Assembly (NCBI GenBank): GCA_022573095.1
Contig: JACZUR010000047.1
Coordinates: forward strand, 1-11,556
DNA length: 11,556 nt
Direction: 5' to 3'
Origin: Gemmatimonadota bacterium
Lineage (GTDB): Bacteria > Gemmatimonadota > Gemmatimonadetes > Gemmatimonadales > GWC2-71-9
The translations under genes were made by a program, and so were the position numbers. A model generated the notes under the pieces. That model was not told the origin of the DNA, searched no databases, and worked only from the letters and a program-made list of their open reading frames with translations. Below, piece by piece: positions 6,996-11,556 of this stretch. Position 1 is the stretch's first letter, and each line of letters starts with the position of its first letter.

Positions 6996-7835
6996 TCACC
7001 GGCTGCTCAGCAACCTGATAGACCCGTTCACCGTTTCGACGTTGAGGAGCCGCCCCCCCCCGTCCCCGATGACTCCCGATAACCTCCGTGGACCGAACCT
7101 ACCCATTATCGTGATCGGGAAATCCGATTCGATCGAGCCGTTCAGTGTTTCACCGCGCAACTCGGCTGCGAACGTGTCGGGAAATCGCAGGGTTATGCTT
7201 CCATTGACGGTCCGGAACTCCATTTCACCGCTCCAGTCCGCCCGACCCATACGTACATCAATCGAACCGTTGACCGTCTGCGCCTCAGCCACGCCCGTCG
7301 CCGCTATGTCGACATCGCCGTTGACCGTGTAGCCAAACACGTCGCCATCCAGCGAAACGGCGTCAATACTTCCGTTAACGGTTTTTCCGACGAAGTTGAT
7401 TCCGGCTGGAATGCGCGCCTCGAAGTCGACCTGCACATCGTTGTCGTGCGAGCTCAGCCTCCCTTCACGGCCGGGCGCACACACACTCTCCCTCCCGTGC
7501 CGCCTGCCGTAACGTCTTGATGGATAGACCGCGCAGATAGTAACGCCGCCGTCATGCTCGACAACTTCAATTACAACCGACTCTTCGTAGTCACGCCGCC
7601 CAAATTTGTGTGCTACGACCACTACTTCGTCGCCGTCGGCAAGCTCCGCTCTGATGTCGCCGTTAATCCCCTTGAGCTCGAGTGTCTGTCCCATCTCCAG
7701 GCGTCCGGTCCACTGGAAATCTTGGCTAACCTCGACATCGAATATCGGTGGCGGAGCAGCACGTTGGCTGAAACCAGGAGTTCCGGTCCAGACCAGAGCA
7801 CCGGAAAAGAGAGCTAAGATGGTGAAGTGCTTCAT
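6996..7835 (-). CDS. Exported DUF4097-type beta-helix protein (second copy)
   Basis: This 279-aa protein belongs to the DUF4097 beta-strand-repeat group, whose molecular function is unclear. A signal peptide is evident (MKHF, then a hydrophobic stretch, with probable cleavage near G-F-S at 21-23). Seven N-G turns follow, at residues 58, 154, 172, 189, 211, 232 and 270, mostly in the form T-V-N-G-S-I. They are spaced 17-22 residues apart in the central region, as expected for successive coils of a beta-helix. A basic insert at 106-116 (SRRYGRRHGRE), flanked by C101 and C119, is absent from the neighbouring paralogue. The C-terminal block ESDFPITI ... IGDGG ... VNGSI matches the paralogue. The ATG has GAGGA with a 5-nt spacer. 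A nine-G tract near the 3' end is a possible slippage site. A sigma-E-like promoter lies in the 86-nt gap upstream. Confidence 0.87.
   Translation of the reverse strand: MKHFTILALFSGALVWTGTPGFSQRAAPPPIFDVEVSQDFQWTGRLEMGQTLELKGINGDIRAELADGDEVVVVAHKFGRRDYEESVVIEVVEHDGGVTICAVYPSRRYGRRHGRESVCAPGREGRLSSHDNDVQVDFEARIPAGINFVGKTVNGSIDAVSLDGDVFGYTVNGDVDIAATGVAEAQTVNGSIDVRMGRADWSGEMEFRTVNGSITLRFPDTFAAELRGETLNGSIESDFPITIMGRFGPRRLSGVIGDGGGRLLNVETVNGSIRLLSSR
7053..7061 (-). repeat. Nine-base G homopolymer inside the second DUF4097 gene
   Basis: Nine consecutive C on the plus strand (G on the coding strand) encode part of the G-D-G-G-G-R segment near residues 259-262. It is the longest homopolymer noticed in the window. 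A one-base slip would replace the last 15-20 residues, including the final VNGSI strand. Confidence 0.85.
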
Positions 7836-7868
7836 TTACGTCCTCGGGTTAGGATGCCTGTTCTCTAG

Positions 7869-7896
7869 GTTAGATGCAGGCAGCCGTGAAATGGTT
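7869..7896 (-). promoter_or_regulatory. Candidate ECF-sigma promoter before the second DUF4097 gene
   Basis: On the minus strand, AACC (7896-7893) is followed by exactly 16 nt and then CATCTAAC (7876-7869). This is the same arrangement as the site upstream of the ECF sigma gene (AACC, 16 nt, TATCCAAC). The AAC and TCYAA cores also agree with the known sigma-E type consensus (GGAACTT and TCNAA). The predicted transcript would have a leader of about 30 nt that includes the GAGGA ribosome binding site. Dependence on the neighbouring sigma factor is inferred. Confidence 0.5.
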
Positions 7897-7921
7897 TAAG
7901 CGGGAGGAATTGCGAGATAAG

Positions 7922-8791
7922 CTATCTGGGATTCGGCCAGCAACCGCCACGGCTACGGAGTTCTATCGTCCCTCCGAAGGATCTTATATCTACCTGCGCA
8001 CTACCATCGCCAATCGTAAAGCTGAACTCCCGCCCTCCCCGAATCCCCGATATTCGCACCGGGCACTGCGACTCGAACTCTCCTCGAGCCGTGGATATTG
8101 ATACGGTGGCATTCACATCCCGCGAAACGAACAGCGTAACGTCACCGTTGTGAGTTTCGAACCCATAACGACCGCCGTCCTCAATCGTGCCGTCATAGTC
8201 TACGTCGCCGTTCATAGTGTTCACGCTGACGTCTCGGGAGCGCAGGTTCACCAATTCGACGTCCCCGTTCAACGTCTCCGCTTCGAGATCACCCTCTATA
8301 TCGGCAAGGTAAAGGTCGCCGTTAATGGTGTTAACACGAATCCGCCCGCTGGCTTCCGACAACTCAATTTCCCCGTGGACGGATCGCAAAACAACGAGCC
8401 CCCTGCCGCCTCGGATATCTATGTCTCCCTGTGTTGTCTCAACGACAACCTCACCACCGACCCCGTCCATCGAGACATCGTTGAACGTCCCCGAGACCTC
8501 TACACTCATCCAGGTTGGAATCGTTAACTGTATATCCACTTCTCGCGGGCCGCCCCGAATGCGCTCACTGCGAACCCGCAACCGGGATCCTATGAGCCGG
8601 ACAGGTACCCGCATGCCCCTCTCCGCATCCCACTCGACCCGCACCTGGTCCCGGCTCCATGTGGTGATCTGGACAGACCCCCGCTGGTTGTAAACCTCGA
8701 GTCTCACACCGTCATGGACAGAGAGAGTCGTATCCTGCTGAAGCGGCGATACAACAGCAAGTGCCGCTGCGATTAACTGGATTACCATCAT
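7922..8791 (-). CDS. Exported DUF4097-type beta-helix protein (first copy)
   Basis: This 289-aa protein is also of the DUF4097 type. A short hydrophobic N-terminus (MMVIQLIAAALAVVSPLQQ) is a probable signal peptide, though it lacks the usual positive charge. Turn motifs occur at QG121, HG139, NG157, NG175, NG194, NG215 and RG236, spaced 18, 18, 18, 19, 21 and 21 residues, each followed by D/E and a hydrophobic residue. This regular period points to stacked beta-helix coils. The C-terminal block ESQCPVRI ... IGDGS ... FGGTIEL aligns with the downstream paralogue, and the last two turns are 38 residues apart in both. Two adjacent ATG codons exist. The first is used, with AGGGA and a 7-nt spacer. 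The gene begins 21 nt after the anti-sigma stop, so the two are co-transcribed. The substrate or partner is unknown. Confidence 0.87.
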   Translation of the reverse strand: MMVIQLIAAALAVVSPLQQDTTLSVHDGVRLEVYNQRGSVQITTWSRDQVRVEWDAERGMRVPVRLIGSRLRVRSERIRGGPREVDIQLTIPTWMSVEVSGTFNDVSMDGVGGEVVVETTQGDIDIRGGRGLVVLRSVHGEIELSEASGRIRVNTINGDLYLADIEGDLEAETLNGDVELVNLRSRDVSVNTMNGDVDYDGTIEDGGRYGFETHNGDVTLFVSRDVNATVSISTARGEFESQCPVRISGIRGGREFSFTIGDGSAQVDIRSFGGTIELRSRGGCWPNPR

Positions 8792-8812
8792 CTCTGAGTC
8801 CCTATCTCATTG

Positions 8813-9493
8813 CTACAGGCGCACCGCCTGAACCATCTCAGCGGACCGGTTCAAGAACCGGAGCTTCATACGCATCGTGGCGGCCAGATGATTGTTCAGA
8901 TAGCTGCTCGCCGGATCAGTTGCCAACACCTCACGCGCTTCCTGGATCGCGAGGTCAATCTGCTCCAGAGTCTCTTCGATCACTCTAACGGTCGACGAAT
9001 CGAGAAACTCGCGCCCCTCGGCGAGAATCATCTCCAGATCCCTCACGGCTTCGTCAAACTCCTGATTAACCAAACTCGCCAACACAGCACCACCGACATC
9101 TGAAGCGGCCAGTTCAACCGCCTGTGGTTCAATATCACCGCCACCAATGAGTACGGCCGTAACTCCCGCCGAAACCACTACTAGCGCGACGGCAGCTGCA
9201 GCCAGCTGTGGAACGGAGAACACCGGTCGCGCGGGAATCCAAATCCGGCGCTTCGTCGAACGTACTTGCGCGCCCCATCTCAACCCTATCCTGTCGGCGA
9301 TGCCGGGCCACAAATCTCGTGCCGGTGGCCGGTCATCGAGCGCCACTGCCCGGTTAACCACCCGCTTCAGCCCGGCAAGAACACCTTCGCACTCCGCACA
9401 TACCTCGAGATGCTGTTCAAGTTCGGAACGCTGCCGGTCATCCAGTTCACCGTCGAGATATGCCGACAGCAATGCAGTCCATTTATCAGTCAT
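8813..9493 (-). CDS. Membrane anti-sigma factor with zinc-finger (ZAS/zf-HC2) domain
   Basis: This 226-aa protein is a probable anti-sigma factor that sequesters the ECF sigma encoded just upstream. The N-terminal cytoplasmic domain has YLDGELDD followed by H28-x3-C32-x2-C35, the HxxxCxxC zinc-binding signature of ZAS anti-sigma domains. A linker leads to one transmembrane helix (about residues 94-116, rich in A, V and L). The remaining 110 residues would be extracytoplasmic. They are charged and helical (FDEAVRDLEMILAEGREFL, then VRVIEETLEQIDLAIQEARE), ending in SYLNNHLAATMRMKLRFL. This C-terminal region is the presumed sensory part, and I recognise no enzymatic domain in it. The ATG has AGGAG with a 7-nt spacer and lies 10 nt after the sigma stop, the standard sigma/anti-sigma arrangement. 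Confidence 0.9.
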   Translation of the reverse strand: MTDKWTALLSAYLDGELDDRQRSELEQHLEVCAECEGVLAGLKRVVNRAVALDDRPPARDLWPGIADRIGLRWGAQVRSTKRRIWIPARPVFSVPQLAAAAVALVVVSAGVTAVLIGGGDIEPQAVELAASDVGGAVLASLVNQEFDEAVRDLEMILAEGREFLDSSTVRVIEETLEQIDLAIQEAREVLATDPASSYLNNHLAATMRMKLRFLNRSAEMVQAVRL

Positions 9494-9503
9494 CCTAAGA
9501 CTC

Positions 9504-10073
9504 CTATCTATCGAGGTGTTGCCGCAACGCCATTCGAGCTCTGTGCAACTGCGCCTTCGACGTGCCCGTGGTAATTCCGAGCATGTCGGCCACCTCGTGG
9601 TGCTTCAAGCCTTCCACGTCATGCAGAACGAAAACCTGTCTCGCGCCTCCCGGCAGTTTTTCGATTGCAATTTCAAAGTCCATACTCAATTCCGTCTGCG
9701 CCGGTCGCGATGCCAATGTCTCGAAAATGTCCTCACCGTCGTGCATCCGCTCCCGCGCCCTGCCCATCGTTTGTCGCCGACCCAGCATGACGTTGATCGC
9801 CAGTCTGTGCAGCCACGTCCCAAAGGCTGCCTCGCCGCGGAACGTGTGAAGCTTTTCCCACGCTCGGACAAACACGTCCTGTGTGGCCTCGTCGGCCTCA
9901 TCGGTGCCCACCATCCTCCTCGCGAGGCTGTGTATGCGCACCACGTGGTTCCGATACAAGCGCTCGAAAGCGTGAGCATCTCCGCTCGCAGCCAGTTCGG
10001 CGTCAGCGGCGTTTGACGAAGCTATCGAGTCAACCTCGTGAGAACGTTGTACAACCTCGACATATCCCCTCAT
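9504..10073 (-). CDS. ECF-type RNA polymerase sigma-70 factor
   Basis: With the ATG at 10073 the protein has 189 aa. Region sigma-2 spans about residues 32-97 and includes DAHAFERLY, EATQDVFVRAWEKLHTFRG and FGTWLHRLAINV, the core-binding and -10 recognition parts. Region sigma-4 spans 135-187 with KLPGGARQVFVLHDVEGLKH and a helix-turn-helix (about 157-180, HHEVADMLGITTGTSKAQLH) that reads the -35 element. There is no sigma-1.1 or sigma-3, as expected for group 4 (ECF) factors. A GTG at 10097 is in frame but has no ribosome binding site and lies inside the predicted promoter spacer, so the ATG is preferred. AGG sits only 3 nt before that ATG, so translation may be near-leaderless. The gene directly precedes its anti-sigma and follows pilD by a short gap carrying a candidate autoregulated promoter. 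Confidence 0.93.
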   Translation of the reverse strand: MRGYVEVVQRSHEVDSIASSNAADAELAASGDAHAFERLYRNHVVRIHSLARRMVGTDEADEATQDVFVRAWEKLHTFRGEAAFGTWLHRLAINVMLGRRQTMGRARERMHDGEDIFETLASRPAQTELSMDFEIAIEKLPGGARQVFVLHDVEGLKHHEVADMLGITTGTSKAQLHRARMALRQHLDR

Positions 10074-10080
10074 GCACCTA

Positions 10081-10108
10081 GTTGGATACCCATACACCCG
10101 GATTGGTT
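10081..10108 (-). promoter_or_regulatory. Candidate autoregulated ECF-sigma promoter
   Basis: On the minus strand AACC (10108-10105) is followed by 16 nt and TATCCAAC (10088-10081), directly upstream of the ECF sigma gene. The same pattern with the same spacer occurs before the second DUF4097 gene. AAC and TCCAA fit the sigma-E-type consensus, and ECF sigma genes commonly control themselves. The expected transcription start falls within a few bases of the ATG at 10073. Confidence 0.5.
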
Positions 10109-10132
10109 GACAAGCCGGTGGCTAGTACCCGC

Positions 10133-10906
10133 TCACCTCCCCGTTAGAAAACCCAGGTACCACCGCAGGATATCATCCCCTATTACGAACGTCACGGCGG
10201 CGGCGGCGGCGAGGAAGACTCCGAATGGAACCAGCAGACCTTTCTTCACCAGCGTGACGGGCCCAAACACCAGCGTCCCGATGAGGGCTCCGCCAAAAAG
10301 AGTCATGAGAACACCCTGCCATCCCAGGAAGGACCCAACCATGACCATCATCTTGATGTCACCCCCACCCATCGCCTCTTTCTTGAGCACCATCTCACCG
10401 GCCCATGCGATGAAGTACAGCAGTGCGAAACCCACAGCTGCACCCAGCAGGGCATCCAGAAACCCAGCAAAGCCATGCACCCAACTGAACGCCAGGCCGG
10501 CTCCAAGCCCACCCCAAGTGAACTCGTCCGGAATTATGTATGCGCGCGCATCGGTAACTCCGATTCCCAGCAAGAGCGTCCCGAACAGGGCAGCTCTTCC
10601 AGCCTCGACGCCGAAACCGTAATACCAGAAGCTGGTCCCGAACACCCCCGCAACCGCTAGCTCGACCAGCGGATATCGGACGGGGATGGGCTTGGCGCAG
10701 CTGCGGCACTTGCCACCCAGGACGATCCACGAAAGAACCGGAATATTGTCGTATGCCGCCAGCGCCTTGCGACACTGAGGACACCTGGAGCGGGGAGCGA
10801 CCACGGACTCGTTGGCGGGCAACCTAACTATACAGACGTTGAGAAAGCTCCCGATCGCCGATCCAAAGAGAGTCGCCGCCAGGACACCGAAATTACTTTC
10901 GAGCAA
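10133..10906 (-). CDS. pilD: Type 4 prepilin peptidase / N-methyltransferase
   Basis: This 257-aa polytopic membrane aspartic protease (PilD/GspO type) cleaves the leader of type IV pilins and type II secretion pseudopilins and methylates the new N-terminus. The N-terminal domain has GSFLNVCIVRLP (19-30) and a four-cysteine zinc site, C42-x2-C45 and C67-x2-C70, as in the bifunctional enzymes. Conserved DNIPVLSW and RYPLVEL follow. The two catalytic aspartates are D119 (within VTDARAYIIPDEFT) and D183 (GGGDIKM). Several hydrophobic segments fill the C-terminal half. The start is TTG at 10906. A TGA lies two codons upstream in frame, so no earlier start exists, and GAGGTGA provides a strong ribosome binding site. 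The gene overlaps the methyltransferase gene by 14 nt. No pilin or pilus assembly gene is in the window, so its substrates lie elsewhere. Confidence 0.95.
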   Translation of the reverse strand: MLESNFGVLAATLFGSAIGSFLNVCIVRLPANESVVAPRSRCPQCRKALAAYDNIPVLSWIVLGGKCRSCAKPIPVRYPLVELAVAGVFGTSFWYYGFGVEAGRAALFGTLLLGIGVTDARAYIIPDEFTWGGLGAGLAFSWVHGFAGFLDALLGAAVGFALLYFIAWAGEMVLKKEAMGGGDIKMMVMVGSFLGWQGVLMTLFGGALIGTLVFGPVTLVKKGLLVPFGVFLAAAAAVTFVIGDDILRWYLGFLTGR

Positions 10907-11556
10907 GATTCACCTCGTAGAGTAGAATTCCGGCAGCGACCGCAACATTGAGTGATTCCGCTCCCCGGGCCAGCGGGATCAACACATTCTTTGCCCCCAT
11001 CTCGCGGAATTCCGCGCGGACGCCGGCGCCTTCGTTGCCGACGACGATCGCCACCCTCCCCGTACGATGCATCCGTCGCACATCTCTCCCTGCAGCCGAG
11101 CCGGTCCACACCTCCAGGCCCCTCTCGCGGAGGAAAGATCGCAGCCCGTCAAACGCCGAGCATATGACCGGCATGCGGTACGTGGCACCCATGGCGGCGC
11201 GAAGCACCTTCGGATTCAATAGATCCACCGCTCCGTCCAGCATCACCACTCCGGAAGCTCCCAGACAATGAGCGGTTCTAATCAGGGCACCAGCGTTCCC
11301 CGGATCCTGCACCGCATCCACAACCAGGATGGGGGCATCGCCGTTCGCGATTTCAGCATAGGTCCAGTTGGGATGCTCAGCAACCGCTATGATACCCTGC
11401 GGCCGATCGGTGGCGGCGACCGAGTCGAATTCCTGCGCCGCAACCTGTTCCACACCGATCGCGCGCTCCCCCAGGGCTTCCAGCAACAGATTCACCTGTT
11501 CAGTCACCGAATCAGCCCGGACAATTACACCGCGGAACCGAGCTCCGGCTTCCATC
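10893..11556 (-). CDS. TrmH/SpoU-family RNA 2'-O-methyltransferase, 5' end cut by the window edge
   Basis: At least 220 residues of a SPOUT-class RNA ribose methyltransferase are present. The N-terminal part (EAGARFRGVIV and following) resembles the SpoU substrate-binding domain, which normally begins about 35-40 residues earlier. The ATG at 11555 is therefore probably internal and the true start lies beyond the window. The catalytic domain shows all three SpoU motifs: DPGNAGALIRTAHCLGASGV (motif 1 with its conserved Asn), VAIVVGNEGAGV (motif 2) and IPLARGAESLNVAVAAGILL (motif 3). Which RNA it modifies (23S rRNA or tRNA) cannot be decided from sequence alone, so no gene symbol is given. Its stop codon overlaps the pilD start by 14 nt, so the two are translationally linked. 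Confidence 0.92.
   Translation of the reverse strand, partial: MEAGARFRGVIVRADSVTEQVNLLLEALGERAIGVEQVAAQEFDSVAATDRPQGIIAVAEHPNWTYAEIANGDAPILVVDAVQDPGNAGALIRTAHCLGASGVVMLDGAVDLLNPKVLRAAMGATYRMPVICSAFDGLRSFLRERGLEVWTGSAAGRDVRRMHRTGRVAIVVGNEGAGVRAEFREMGAKNVLIPLARGAESLNVAVAAGILLYEVNLARK
10910..10916 (-). promoter_or_regulatory. Strong ribosome binding site for the pilD TTG start
   Basis: GAGGTGA on the minus strand lies 3 nt before the TTG at 10906 (6 nt from the GAGG core), inside the last codons of the upstream methyltransferase gene. With an in-frame TGA just upstream of the TTG, it fixes the pilD start. Confidence 0.7.

Noticed and set aside
9147..10016. A 289-codon plus-strand open frame antisense to the anti-sigma and sigma genes
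   Set aside because: Its translation is low in complexity and resembles no protein. It is a shadow of two well-supported minus-strand genes in GC-rich DNA.
10195..10209. Five CGG triplets in pilD
   Set aside because: They encode an alanine run in a membrane helix. A triplet repeat would not shift frame, and five units are unremarkable at this GC content.

Overview
This is a gene-dense bacterial chromosomal window of moderately high GC, with almost no non-coding space. It probably comes from a Gemmatimonadota or related environmental lineage. That placement is an inference from the mix of a classic SRP/ribosome operon, a DUF445 protein, DUF4097 proteins behind an ECF sigma factor, and a zinc-finger anti-sigma with a helical tail. 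No rRNA, tRNA, CRISPR array, insertion sequence or phage gene was seen.

Layout. (1) 36-3842, minus strand, transcribed right to left: ffh, rpsP, rimM, trmD, rplS, rnhB. This is the conserved SRP/ribosome-assembly operon, with gaps of 2-17 nt and one 8-nt overlap. (2) 3843-4060: a 218-nt divergent intergenic region. (3) 4061-5623, plus strand: a DUF445 membrane-anchored protein, the only plus-strand gene. It converges on (4) 5628-6836, minus: a putative lipoprotein with a zincin (HELVH) metallopeptidase signature. (5) 6905-6948: a hairpin with a T-rich tail on the minus strand, a probable terminator for the module upstream of it. (6) 6996-10073, minus: an envelope-stress-like module of ECF sigma factor, membrane anti-sigma factor and two paralogous exported DUF4097 beta-helix proteins. 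(7) 10133-11556, minus: a type 4 prepilin peptidase overlapping a SpoU-family RNA methyltransferase that runs off the right edge.

How it works together. The left half is translation and protein-targeting housekeeping. The right half holds the most interesting content. A sigma-E-like promoter pattern (AACC, 16 nt, then YATCYAAC) occurs directly upstream of the ECF sigma gene and again in the 86-nt gap before the second DUF4097 gene. The sequence therefore suggests an autoregulated ECF sigma factor, held at the membrane by its anti-sigma factor, that also drives extra expression of a surface or periplasmic beta-helix protein. The two DUF4097 proteins share the spacing of their N-G turns and a C-terminal signature, so they look like an old tandem duplication. 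The signal sensed and the role of the beta-helix proteins cannot be read from the sequence.
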